Source of the DNA: CF-118 sp035934385
Lineage (GTDB): Bacteria; Chloroflexota; Dormibacteria; Dormibacterales; Dormibacteraceae
Direction of reading: 5' to 3'
DNA length: 64,000 nt
NCBI GenBank assembly: GCA_035934385.1
Contig: DASYXY010000074.1
Coordinates: 15,037-79,036 of the forward strand
Numbering within the stretch: the stretch's first letter is position 1; every line of letters begins with the position of its first letter. Both the position numbers and the translations under genes were made by a program. The notes under the pieces were generated by a model. The model worked only from the letters and a program-made list of their open reading frames with translations. It was not told where the DNA came from and did not search any database. Below are positions 1 to 7,835 of the stretch, piece by piece.

Positions 1-1
1 C

Positions 2-97
2 ACCTACAACTACCTCGACCTGGTGCCGAAGGGTCGCGACGAGGGACCGATGGGCATGATGGACTGGCTGCGCCGCCGGGACGAGTACCCGGCGTGA
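2..97 (+). CDS. DUF899-family protein, C-terminal end (partial)
   Basis: The window opens inside a gene; the last 31 codons read TYNYLDLVPKGRDEG and end in WLRRRDEY before a TGA. This tail matches the C-terminus of the DUF899 thioredoxin-like family, which typically has a Y-N-x-L-D-L-x-P-x-G-R-D-E segment and a final W-x-R-R-x-D-E-Y. The family has no settled function. The stop overlaps the GTG start of the next gene (GTGA), so the two are probably translationally coupled. Only the end is visible, so the fold and catalytic residues cannot be checked. Confidence 0.7.
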   Translation, partial: TYNYLDLVPKGRDEGPMGMMDWLRRRDEYPA

Positions 98-597
98 CGT
101 TGATGGCGGCCTCGATGGCCGCGATGATGCTTCCGACCGCGGCGCCATTTTTCCTGGCGTACGGTCGCAGCTCGAGGCGCACCCGGCCGACCGCCATCGT
201 GGTGGCGACCTACGCGGCGGTCTGGGGCGCGATCGGAGTGGTCGCCTACATCGTGATGAGCCAGGTCATGCTCCCCACAACGCTCTGGATCCTTGCGGGC
301 GCGATAGCGTTCGCAGCGCTTTATTCGCTGGCGCCCTGGAGCAGGCGCGGCCGCGCGCGGTGCCAGAACATGTGTCGCGAGCCCGCAGGCGACCCGATGC
401 GCAGCGGCCTGACCTACGCCGCCGGTTGCGTCTTGTGCAGCGGAGGCGTGATGGTGGCAGTGGTCGTCATCGGCATGACCAACCCGGTCCTGGTGGCCGC
501 CGCGGCGGCTGTGGTTCTCGTGTTGAAGTGGCCTCAGCGACCAACGCTTCAGCCTGAATCGTTAAGTCCAGAAGGTGACGTGGCAGTAGGCCCATAA
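94..597 (+). CDS. DUF2182 integral membrane protein
   Basis: This 167-residue protein has about four hydrophobic segments. It carries the DUF2182 hallmarks: an N-terminal AAMMLPTA motif in the first helix, a middle Y-S-L-A-P-W segment followed by a Cys-containing stretch (RARCQNMC), and a C-terminal helix pair with YAAGCVLCSGG. DUF2182 is a predicted metal-binding membrane family of unknown activity, often found beside DUF899 or DUF1326 genes, as here. The GTG start overlaps the upstream TGA by 4 bp. The family is often longer at the N-terminus, so a first helix may be missing. The family call is firm and the role is unknown. Confidence 0.75.
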   Translation: MTLMAASMAAMMLPTAAPFFLAYGRSSRRTRPTAIVVATYAAVWGAIGVVAYIVMSQVMLPTTLWILAGAIAFAALYSLAPWSRRGRARCQNMCREPAGDPMRSGLTYAAGCVLCSGGVMVAVVVIGMTNPVLVAAAAAVVLVLKWPQRPTLQPESLSPEGDVAVGP

Positions 598-646
598 TCG
601 CGCGGTAAATCGGGCTCAGCCGCGCTCCACCCGCCTGGAGGGCCAT

Positions 647-3600
647 ATGCGCCGGATCTCGGGGGTACTCCGGTTGTCAATCCTGGCCGTCGCGGGCCTG
701 GTCGCCATCGGCGCGCCCCTCCCCGCCCAGGCCGCCTCCTCCGGGCCGAACGTCATCGCACCGGTCGGCTCGGTGCAGGGAGTGTTGCTCACTCCAGGGA
801 CGCACTCCAAGCCGAACCCGAGACATGAATCGGCGCCGTTTCGCGCCAAGGACCCGGTGGCGCTGCGCGTCGCCAAGGCGAAAGCCAACGCTGCAGCGAC
901 CGCTCCAGCCGGCGCTCCTTCGGCTCCCGCCGCGCCGCATTCCGCGGCTGTCTTCAACGGCCTGAACAGCCCTGGCCTGTCGGCCGCGGACCAGGGGGAC
1001 CAGCCGACGCCGCCGGACTCCACCGGGGCCGTCGGCCCCAACCACTACGTCGAGTTCGTCAACAACCTGATCGCGGTGTACTCCAAGACCAACCTCACCC
1101 AGCTGAGCTCCACCGACATGGGGACGTTCACCGCCGTGCCGCCGGGCCTGAACACGAGCGACCCGCAGATCCAGTGGGACCCGCTCGGCAACCGCTGGTT
1201 CTACGCAGCGGTCGCTTTCAACGGCAACTTCACTAGCGACTACCTCCTGTTCGGCTGGTCCAAGACCGCCGACCCCAGCGACCTGGCGAACGGGTGGTGC
1301 CGGTACGCAAGCCCGACCGGCGCGATCATCACGGACTATCCGAAGCTCGGCCACGACGCGAACTTCGTCATCATCGGCGACAACCAGTACGACGGAAGCC
1401 AGTCCGGACTCCCCTTTGTCACGGCCGACATCTGGGCCATCAGCAAGCCGGCCGCGAGCGCGACCACGTGCAGCGGCTCGGTGACCGCGACGCATTTCGC
1501 CGACGCGCAGCACGTGCTGAAGAACTCCGATGGCACCGGTGCGTTCACGCCGGTGCCGGCCAACACCGCGGACTCGTTCGCGAACGGCTACATCGTGGCC
1601 GCCCACGACGTGTCCGTGAATCCGCAGTCGAAGCTGATGGTGTGGCAGATGACGCCGGGCCCGAAGCTCGTGGCCAAAGGCGACATCTCGGTGGGGGCTT
1701 CGTACAGCGTTCCCGCCAGCGTCCCCGAGCCGGGCGCGCCTTACCTGATCGACAGCCTCGACGGCCGGCTTACGCAGGCGGTCGCGCACAACGATCCTTC
1801 GGCCGGCGCCGAGGCAGTGTGGACCCAGCACACCGTTGCCGGTACTGGCGGACGGACCATCGTGCGCTGGTACGAGCTCCTGCCTGGCACGCTGAAGATT
1901 CGCCAGCAGGGCCAGCTCTCCAGCAGCACCGACTACTACTGGAACGCGGCCATCTCCCCGTCCATCGCGGGTAACGACGCGATGATCCAGTACGACCGGG
2001 GCAATGCGACCCTGCTCGCATTGATCGGCGCGCAGACGCGAACGAGCTCGACGCCGCTCGGCCAGATGGACGCCGGCGAGGTGCAGCTCGGGTCGAGCAG
2101 CGCGCCGAACGAAGAGACCGCGTTTCAGACCAACTGCTCGCCGAACCCGTGCCGCTGGGGTGACTACGCCGGCGCCACGCCTGATCCGTCGACCCCGGGC
2201 GTCGTCTGGGGCAGCAACCAGATCGACGGCCCTGTGATCTTCGGCTTCGCGCAGTGGCAGACGCAGAACTTTGCGATCGTGACGAACGGACCGCCGCCCT
2301 CGCCGCCCGCGGCGCCGACCGGCCTGACGGCCACGGGGATCAGCGCATCGCAGATCAATTTGAGCTGGAGCGCGTCGACCGGCGCCACGTCCTACAAGGT
2401 TCAGCGTTCGCCGGACGGCAGCACAGGCTGGACGCAGGTCGGCACGAGCTCGGGCACCACCTTCAGCGACACGGGGCTGAACGCCGCGACCACTTACTTC
2501 TACCGCGTGATCGCCAGCAACAGCGTCGGCGATTCGGGGCCGTCGAACACCGCGTCGGCCAGCACCGCAACGCTGATCGGCTACACGCAGGCGCCGCAGG
2601 GCAGCTGGGTGGGTGTGTACGGCGCGAACGGCTACGCGCTTCTCGGCTGGAACGGAAGCAGCGACCTGGTCTTTTTGCCCGGCGTGACGTTGACGCTCGA
2701 CAACGGCCAGCTGTTCGAGTGGAGCGGGTCCACCACGTCCGTGCAGGCGCTGCAGAGCCCGGATGCGACCACGCGGCATGCGGCCAGCTGGTACGACACG
2801 AGCCAGGTGCGCCTGCACCTTACGTTCACGAGCGCCTTCAGCGGCAGCGTGCACCTGTACGCGCTGGACTGGGACACAACGGGCCGGCGAGAGACGATCA
2901 CGATCAACGACGGCTCCGGTCCGCAGTCCGCGAACATCACGACCGACTTCTCCGGCGGCGCGTGGGTGACCGCGCCGGTCAATGTCGGAGCCGGCGGCAC
3001 AGTAACCGTCAGCGTCACCCAGACGGCAGGCTTGAACGCCGTCATCTCGGGCATCTTCCTGGGCGGCGGTCCGCCGGCCCCGGCCGCGCCCACCGGCGTG
3101 ACTGCGACCTCGGTCAGCGCATCGCAGATCGGCGTGAGCTGGACCGCCTCCGCGAACGCGACCTTGTACAAGATCCAGCGCTCGCCTGACGGCAGCACCG
3201 GATGGACCCAGGTCGGCACCAGCGCCGCCACCTCGTTCACTGACTCCGGCCTCAGCGCGTCGACGACGTACTTCTACGGGGTCATCGCCAGCAACAACGC
3301 CGGAGACTCGACTCCGTCCGCCACCGCGTCCGCCACGACCGCCAGCCTGCTGCCCTACACACAAGCGCCGCAGGGCAACTGGGTGGGCAGTTACGGGGCG
3401 AACGGCTACGCGCTGCTGGGCTGGAACGGAAGCAGCGACCTGGTCTCGCTGCCAGGCGCCTCGCTGACGATCGACAACGGCACCGACTTTCTCTGGGGCA
3501 CGACCGGTTCGGTTGATGCCCTGGAGAGCCCAGACACGAGCACGCGACGCGCCTGCGCCATCTATGACCCGAGCCAGGTGCGGCTGCACCTGAGCTTCCC

Positions 3601-4612
3601 CGCCGCTTACAGCGGCAACCTCCACATCTACGTCCTCGACTGGGACAGCACGGCCCGGCGCGAGACGGTGACGATCAACGACGGATCCGGACCTCGCACC
3701 GCCAATATCACGACCGATTTCTCGCAGGGCGCGTGGATCAGCCTGGCGATCAACGTTGCCGCCGGCGGGACCGTGAGCATCGCGGTGACCCAGACCGCGG
3801 GCGCCAACGCTGTGATCTCCGGCATCTTCCTCGGTGACGGGCCGCCCGCCCCCGCAGCGCCGACCGGCGTCAGCGCCAGCCCGGTGAGCGCGTCTCAGAT
3901 CAGCGTTGCGTGGACCGCTTCAAGCGGCGCGACGTCCTACAAGGTCCAGCGCTCGCCCGACGGAAGCACCGCATGGACACAGGTCGGCACCAGCACCACC
4001 ACATCGTTCGCCGACTCGGGGCTCAGCCCGGCGACCACCTACTTCTATCGCGTGATCGCCAGCAACAACAACGGCGACTCGCCGCCGTCGAGCTCCGCCT
4101 CCGCCACCACCGCGAGCCTGCTTTCGTACAGCCAGGCGCCGCAGGGCAACTGGGTGGGCACGTACGGTGCTAGCGGCTACGCGCTGCTCGGTTGGAACGG
4201 CAACAGCGATCTCGTTTCGTTGCCGAACGCCACACTGAGGATCGACAACGGCGCCGATTTCCTTTGGGGCACGACAACCGCCGTGCAGGCGCTCGAGAGC
4301 CCTGACACCACCACGCGCCGGGCCTGCACCGTTTACGACGCCAACCAGGTGCGTGTGCACCTCACTTTCTCGACAGCGTTCAGCGGCGCCATCCACCTTT
4401 ACGCCCTGGACTGGGACGGCCTCGGCCGGCGCGAAACGATCACCATCAACGACGGCTCTGGTCCGCAGACCGCCAACATCACCACCGACTTCACGCAGGG
4501 CGCGTGGGTCAGCGCGAACATCAACGTCGCCGCCGGCGGAACTGTCAACATCACGGTGACCAACACGGCCGGGACCGCCAACGCCGTCCTCTCAGGAATC
4601 TTCCTCGGCTAG
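647..4612 (+). CDS. Secreted protein with N-terminal propeller-like domain and three FnIII plus C-module repeats
   Basis: This 1321-residue protein is exported: it begins with MRR, a hydrophobic core, and a cleavage-like APLPAQA at about residue 29. Residues about 120-545 form an Asp/Trp/Gly-rich region that looks like a beta-propeller and contains PPDSTGAVGPNHYVEF, a phrase I associate with secreted proteins of soil bacteria. From about residue 550 to the end there are three tandem units. Each has a fibronectin type III domain (W-S/T-A-S ... YKVQRSPDGS ... TYFYRVIASN) followed by a roughly 160-residue beta-rich module that starts with YTQAPQG and ends with ISGIFLG. A GGAGGG ribosome site lies 4 nt before the ATG. 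No catalytic motif was recognised. An adhesive or polymer-binding extracellular role is inferred from architecture only. Confidence 0.8.
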   Translation: MRRISGVLRLSILAVAGLVAIGAPLPAQAASSGPNVIAPVGSVQGVLLTPGTHSKPNPRHESAPFRAKDPVALRVAKAKANAAATAPAGAPSAPAAPHSAAVFNGLNSPGLSAADQGDQPTPPDSTGAVGPNHYVEFVNNLIAVYSKTNLTQLSSTDMGTFTAVPPGLNTSDPQIQWDPLGNRWFYAAVAFNGNFTSDYLLFGWSKTADPSDLANGWCRYASPTGAIITDYPKLGHDANFVIIGDNQYDGSQSGLPFVTADIWAISKPAASATTCSGSVTATHFADAQHVLKNSDGTGAFTPVPANTADSFANGYIVAAHDVSVNPQSKLMVWQMTPGPKLVAKGDISVGASYSVPASVPEPGAPYLIDSLDGRLTQAVAHNDPSAGAEAVWTQHTVAGTGGRTIVRWYELLPGTLKIRQQGQLSSSTDYYWNAAISPSIAGNDAMIQYDRGNATLLALIGAQTRTSSTPLGQMDAGEVQLGSSSAPNEETAFQTNCSPNPCRWGDYAGATPDPSTPGVVWGSNQIDGPVIFGFAQWQTQNFAIVTNGPPPSPPAAPTGLTATGISASQINLSWSASTGATSYKVQRSPDGSTGWTQVGTSSGTTFSDTGLNAATTYFYRVIASNSVGDSGPSNTASASTATLIGYTQAPQGSWVGVYGANGYALLGWNGSSDLVFLPGVTLTLDNGQLFEWSGSTTSVQALQSPDATTRHAASWYDTSQVRLHLTFTSAFSGSVHLYALDWDTTGRRETITINDGSGPQSANITTDFSGGAWVTAPVNVGAGGTVTVSVTQTAGLNAVISGIFLGGGPPAPAAPTGVTATSVSASQIGVSWTASANATLYKIQRSPDGSTGWTQVGTSAATSFTDSGLSASTTYFYGVIASNNAGDSTPSATASATTASLLPYTQAPQGNWVGSYGANGYALLGWNGSSDLVSLPGASLTIDNGTDFLWGTTGSVDALESPDTSTRRACAIYDPSQVRLHLSFPAAYSGNLHIYVLDWDSTARRETVTINDGSGPRTANITTDFSQGAWISLAINVAAGGTVSIAVTQTAGANAVISGIFLGDGPPAPAAPTGVSASPVSASQISVAWTASSGATSYKVQRSPDGSTAWTQVGTSTTTSFADSGLSPATTYFYRVIASNNNGDSPPSSSASATTASLLSYSQAPQGNWVGTYGASGYALLGWNGNSDLVSLPNATLRIDNGADFLWGTTTAVQALESPDTTTRRACTVYDANQVRVHLTFSTAFSGAIHLYALDWDGLGRRETITINDGSGPQTANITTDFTQGAWVSANINVAAGGTVNITVTNTAGTANAVLSGIFLG
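2290..4612 (+). repeat. Three tandem intragenic repeats of about 775 bp
   Basis: The units run approximately 2290-3069, 3070-3843 and 3844-4612. Each encodes one FnIII domain plus one C-module. The amino-acid identity is high throughout, and long nucleotide stretches are shared, for example around TACAAGGTCCAGCGCTCGCC and CTGGACTGGGAC. The repeats are in frame and of nearly equal length, which points to internal duplication rather than independent domain gain. Confidence 0.85.
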
Positions 4613-5787
4613 ATAAGCGCGCGGTACAGGTCGGCGGTGGTCCGTGCGATAGCAGGCCAGCCGAAATGCTTGACGACTCGCTGTCTTCCGGCCTTCCCCA
4701 TCGCCGCCGCGCGCACCGGGTCATCGAGCAGCTGACCGATCTTCATCGCGAGCGCCGCCGAAACATCGTCGTGGCGGTCTGCGTCGTAGTCGACCAGGAA
4801 GCCAGTCTCACCTTCGACCACGATCTCGGGGATCCCTCCGACCTTCGAGGCGACCACCGCCGTCTCGCACGCCATCGCCTCGAGGATGACCAGCCCGAAC
4901 GGCTCGTAGATCGAGGGGCACACGAAGACGCTCGCGCCCGAGTGCAGCGAGATGAGGTCGTCGCGTGAGATGTAGTGGTCGATCCAGACGAGGTCGCGGC
5001 CCGCGTCGCGCACGCGGGCGGCCAGCGCGTTCACCTCAGCGGCGATCTCGGGAGTGTCCGGGCTGCTGGCGGCGATGACCAGCTGGTGCTTTGGGTCCAG
5101 CTTCAGGGCCGCGGCGAGCAGTAGCGGCAGCCCCTTCTGCCGGGTGATCCGGCCGTTGAAGAACGCATAAGGACGCGCCGCGTCGACTCCGTACTTCGCC
5201 AGCGTCTCGTGCGACTCGCGCCGGCGGTAGATGTCCGGATCGATGCCGTTGTGGACGACGTGCACGCGGTCGGGCCGCACCTCGGGATAGGTCTCGAGCA
5301 CGTCCTTGCGGACGCCTTTGGAGACCGCGATGACGGCGTCGGCGGCCTCGATGGCGGTGCGCTCGCAGAACAGCGACAGCGCGTAGCCCCCGCCCAGCTG
5401 CTCCCTCTTCCACGGCCGCAGCGGCTCGAGGCTGTGGATGGTCATGACATGTGGGATCGACCACATGAGCTTGGCGAAGTGGCCGCCGAGGTTGGCGTAC
5501 CACGTGTGGCTGTGAGCGAGGTCGCTGCCCTTGCACCTGGCGGCCATCGCGAGGTCGATGGACATGGCCTGAAGGGCGGCGGCCTCGGGCTTGGGCTCGC
5601 TCAGCCCCTCCCATGGTTTGTAGCTTTCAACGTCGGGCTCATCCCGCGGCGAGCCCCAGGCGTGGACCGTGACATCGAGCAGCTTGCGCAGCTCGCGAAC
5701 CAGGTACTCGACGTGCGTGCCCGCTCCGCCGTAGACCTCAGGCGGATATTCGCGTGTCAGGACTGCGATGTGATTCCGGTCCGGCGT
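4609..5787 (-). CDS. glgA: GT4-family glycogen synthase, actinobacterial type
   Basis: This retaining glycosyltransferase transfers glucose from a nucleotide sugar in glycogen or maltosyl-glucan synthesis in the cytoplasm. It begins AVLTREYPPEVYGGAG, where the glycine loop of the N-terminal Rossmann domain lies. It also has HSHTW, HNGID, NGRITRQKG, and the C-terminal E-x7-E donor-binding segment EPFGLVILEAMA. The match is to the actinobacterial GlgA/GlgM type rather than the E. coli type. The start is a problem. A strong TACAAT hexamer (5795-5800) lies 7 nt before an in-frame ACG, while the only upstream canonical start (GTG at 5847) would run 25 bp into the divergent cyclase gene. I used the ACG position. 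The stop shares the tetranucleotide CTAG with the convergent gene. Confidence 0.85.
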   Translation of the reverse strand, partial: TPDRNHIAVLTREYPPEVYGGAGTHVEYLVRELRKLLDVTVHAWGSPRDEPDVESYKPWEGLSEPKPEAAALQAMSIDLAMAARCKGSDLAHSHTWYANLGGHFAKLMWSIPHVMTIHSLEPLRPWKREQLGGGYALSLFCERTAIEAADAVIAVSKGVRKDVLETYPEVRPDRVHVVHNGIDPDIYRRRESHETLAKYGVDAARPYAFFNGRITRQKGLPLLLAAALKLDPKHQLVIAASSPDTPEIAAEVNALAARVRDAGRDLVWIDHYISRDDLISLHSGASVFVCPSIYEPFGLVILEAMACETAVVASKVGGIPEIVVEGETGFLVDYDADRHDDVSAALAMKIGQLLDDPVRAAAMGKAGRQRVVKHFGWPAIARTTADLYRALI

Positions 5788-5794
5788 GGCCCGG

Positions 5795-5800
5795 ATTGTA
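5795..5800 (-). promoter_or_regulatory. -10-like hexamer TACAAT upstream of glgA
   Basis: On the reverse strand TACAAT (inside TATACAAT) is followed by 7 nt and then the in-frame ACG of the glgA reading frame. This is the same spacing as other leaderless starts in this window. It overlaps the start region of the divergent cyclase gene. Confidence 0.45.
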
Positions 5801-5822
5801 TAAGTGCGAAACTCGACAATCG

Positions 5823-6656
5823 ATGGCAAACCTTTCCGAGAAGGCACGAGCCGAGCTGCCGGACAGCGCCTTCGCCTACATCGACTCCAAGGGGCGGAGG
5901 CGCCTGCCGATCAACGACGAGGGACACGTGCGCAACGCCCTGTCGCGATTCAACCAGGTCGCTTTCGAGAGCGAAGCGGCGCGGGACCAGGCGCGGACCA
6001 GGCTGCTCAAAGCCGCGAAAAAATACGGGATCGTTCCGGTCGGATTCATCACGGGCCAGGTGGTGAACGTCCGCGCGCGCGCCGAGCTAGCCGCGCGGGA
6101 GAGCGAGGCGAGCTCGCTTCCACGAGGCGTCGTGACATTTCTGTTCTCTGACATCGAGGACTCCACGGGCCTCACGCACCGGCTGGGCAGCCGCTACGCG
6201 CGCCTCCTCGCGGAAACACGTTCGCAGCTGCGGGCGGCGGTTCGGTCAGCAGGCGGCCAGGTGGTCGACATCCGCGCGGATGAGCTGTTCGCCGTTTTCA
6301 AAGGGGCGCCAGCCGCGCTCGAGGCGGCGATCGCCATCCAGCGCGCAACCCTGGCCGACGGGGCCCGGACGGAAACCGAGCGAGTGCGGATCAGGATCGG
6401 CCTCCACACCGGCCGCCCGACGCTGACCGACACCGGATACGTTGGGCTGGCGGTCAGCACTGCGGCCCGGGTCTGCGCCGCGGCGCGGGGTGGACAGATC
6501 GTGATGTCCGCTGCGACCCACGGTGCGACGCATCCCTCGAGCCCTCGCGGCGTGACCTTCAACGATCTCGGCGTGCAGCAGTTGAAGGGCCTGCCAGAGC
6601 CTCAGCGGCTCTTTCAGGTCGAAGTCGAGACCAGCGGCTTCCAGGCGCGGATGTAG
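5823..6656 (+). CDS. Class III nucleotide cyclase with N-terminal DUF6582-like domain
   Basis: The predicted activity is cAMP (or cGMP) synthesis in the cytoplasm. Residues 1-95 (LPDSAFAYIDSKGRRRLP, then AAKKYGIVPVGFI) match a small domain seen in DUF6582 proteins. Residues 100-270 are the cyclase domain: first metal Asp110 in FLFSDIEDST, second metal Asp153 in RADELFAVF, and the dimer-interface helix LAVSTAARVCAAA. The position four residues before Asp153, usually the base-selecting Lys, is Asp, as in several actinobacterial cyclases with altered specificity. The ATG at 5823 was preferred because upstream codons overlap the divergent glgA region and look non-coding. The 3' end overlaps the convergent arsM by 43 bp. 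Confidence 0.8.
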   Translation: MANLSEKARAELPDSAFAYIDSKGRRRLPINDEGHVRNALSRFNQVAFESEAARDQARTRLLKAAKKYGIVPVGFITGQVVNVRARAELAARESEASSLPRGVVTFLFSDIEDSTGLTHRLGSRYARLLAETRSQLRAAVRSAGGQVVDIRADELFAVFKGAPAALEAAIAIQRATLADGARTETERVRIRIGLHTGRPTLTDTGYVGLAVSTAARVCAAARGGQIVMSAATHGATHPSSPRGVTFNDLGVQQLKGLPEPQRLFQVEVETSGFQARM

Positions 6657-7387
6657 GCGCTTCCAACTTTGCCGTCGACGCCAGGCATGGTCTCGGTGGC
6701 GTGGATCTCGAAGTCGACATCGGCGAAGCCCGCCGCAACAAGCGCGTTCCGATATTCGCCGATCGGGATGGTTCCGGAGATGCAGCCCGCCCACTGGTCA
6801 AGGGATTTCTTGACGGCCGGCGCGAGCGGCTCGAGCTCGACCATGTCGGCCACTGCGAATCGACCGCCCGGCTTCAACACCCTGAATGCCTCTTTGATCA
6901 CGGCGCCCTTGTCCTCGGCGAGGTTGATGACGCAGTTGGAGATCACGACGTCGACGGTCGCCTCTGGCAGGGGGACGTTTTCGATGGTCCCTTTGAGAAA
7001 CGTGGCGTTCGTGACGCCTGACTTCGCCTTGTTGCCGTTAGCGAGCGCGAGCATCTCGTCGGTCATGTCGACGCCGTAGGCGTGCCCCCCAGGCGCGACC
7101 CGGCGCGCCGAAAGCAGGACGTCGAGGCCGGCCCCAGAGCCGAGGTCGAGGACTGTCTCGCCTGGCCTGAGGTCCGCGAGCATCGTCGGGTTGCCGCAAC
7201 CAAGGCTGACAGATTCGGTGAGTCCGATCTCCGCGAGCGCGTCGGCCGAGTAGGAGCCGCTGCACCCGCAGTCCGGTCCGTCGGCCTGGCAGCAGCCGTC
7301 CGGCCCTGAGCCGGGCTGGTTGAAGACGACGAGCTGCTTGGCGACGTTCGCGTAGCGCGAGCGGACGGCTTCCCTGACTTCACTCAT
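6614..7387 (-). CDS. arsM: Arsenite S-adenosylmethionine methyltransferase
   Basis: ArsM methylates As(III) with S-adenosylmethionine, giving volatile or less retained methylarsenicals. The SAM-binding Rossmann motif is VLDLGSGAGLD, and VDMTDEML follows. The As(III)-binding cysteines typical of ArsM are visible in SLGCGNP, ISNCVINL and AGCISG, and a Cys-rich stretch (GCCQADGPDCGCSG) precedes the fold. The length of 257 residues suits the family. The start was set at 7387 because GAGGAG lies 7 nt upstream; the upstream ATG-less extension is not supported. It is divergent from arsR across two palindromic operators, so arsenic-responsive repression is likely. Confidence 0.92.
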   Translation of the reverse strand: MSEVREAVRSRYANVAKQLVVFNQPGSGPDGCCQADGPDCGCSGSYSADALAEIGLTESVSLGCGNPTMLADLRPGETVLDLGSGAGLDVLLSARRVAPGGHAYGVDMTDEMLALANGNKAKSGVTNATFLKGTIENVPLPEATVDVVISNCVINLAEDKGAVIKEAFRVLKPGGRFAVADMVELEPLAPAVKKSLDQWAGCISGTIPIGEYRNALVAAGFADVDFEIHATETMPGVDGKVGSAYIRAWKPLVSTST

Positions 7388-7403
7388 GACGTCATCTCCT
7401 CGG

Positions 7404-7425
7404 CCCATCGATAAATGTCGATGGG
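7404..7425. promoter_or_regulatory. ArsR operator 1, arsM-proximal (8-6-8 perfect palindrome)
   Basis: CCCATCGA (7404-7411), a 6-nt spacer (7412-7417) and TCGATGGG (7418-7425) form a perfect inverted repeat just upstream of the arsM ribosome site. It is the best candidate for an ArsR-dimer site controlling arsM. Confidence 0.8.
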
Positions 7426-7441
7426 TCGCATGCTAGTACAA

Positions 7442-7463
7442 CCCATCGATGATTGTCGATAGG
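7442..7463. promoter_or_regulatory. ArsR operator 2, arsR-proximal (8-6-8, one mismatch)
   Basis: CCCATCGA (7442-7449), a 6-nt spacer and TCGATAGG (7456-7463) repeat operator 1 with one arm mismatch. It ends 5 bp before the TATGAT hexamer of arsR, so binding would block polymerase and give autorepression. Confidence 0.78.
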
Positions 7464-7468
7464 TTGTG

Positions 7469-7474
7469 TATGAT
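7469..7474 (+). promoter_or_regulatory. -10 hexamer TATGAT for a leaderless arsR transcript
   Basis: TATGAT is followed by exactly 6 nt and the GTG at 7481, which fits a transcript starting at the start codon. There is no ribosome-binding sequence. Confidence 0.6.
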
Positions 7475-7480
7475 CGGTCT

Positions 7481-7825
7481 GTGGCGATGAAACAGCTACC
7501 CGTCCTGCGGCAGCGTGGGGAGTGCTGTGTGCTGCCGGCCGTGGACGCAGACTGGGCGGAGGAAGCGGCCGAGCTCATGAAGGCTCTTGCCGATCCGACC
7601 CGGCTGACGATGGTCGCGGCACTCTGGAAGGCGAAGCAGCCGGTCTGCATCTGCGACTTCACCGCGGACATGGAGTTGAGCCAGTCGACGATCTCGCATC
7701 ACATGGCCAGGCTCAAGGACGCAGGCCTCGTCGACAGCGTTAAGGACAGCATCTGGACGTACTACCGGCTTCGCCCGGACCTACCTCCGAGCACCCGCAA
7801 ACTGCTGGGACAGCTGATCGCTTAG
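7481..7825 (+). CDS. arsR: ArsR-family arsenic-responsive repressor
   Basis: This winged-helix metalloregulator represses at operator DNA until As(III)/Sb(III) binds. The HTH is ELSQSTISHHMARLKDAGLV. The thiol site on the helix before the recognition helix is VCICDF, equivalent to the C-x-C-D site of classical ArsR, and an extra GECC pair lies at the N-terminus. GTG at 7481 was chosen from the TATGAT-N6 layout; GTG at 7466 and ATG at 7487 are in-frame alternatives. The gene is divergent from arsM with one operator near each gene. Confidence 0.88.
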   Translation: MAMKQLPVLRQRGECCVLPAVDADWAEEAAELMKALADPTRLTMVAALWKAKQPVCICDFTADMELSQSTISHHMARLKDAGLVDSVKDSIWTYYRLRPDLPPSTRKLLGQLIA

Positions 7826-7828
7826 CCT
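7823..7828 (+). promoter_or_regulatory. Possible -10 hexamer TAGCCT
   Basis: TAGCCT overlaps the arsR stop codon and sits 7 nt before the ATG at 7836, which has no good ribosome site. It could give the next gene a leaderless transcript independent of arsR. Confidence 0.35.
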
Positions 7829-7835
7829 CGTCAGG

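Noticed and set aside
677..3625. Very long reverse-strand open frame across the FnIII gene
   Set aside because: Composition is Arg/Ala/Gly/Val-rich without domain motifs and it is the complement of a well-supported repeat gene; long antisense frames are normal in DNA this GC-rich.
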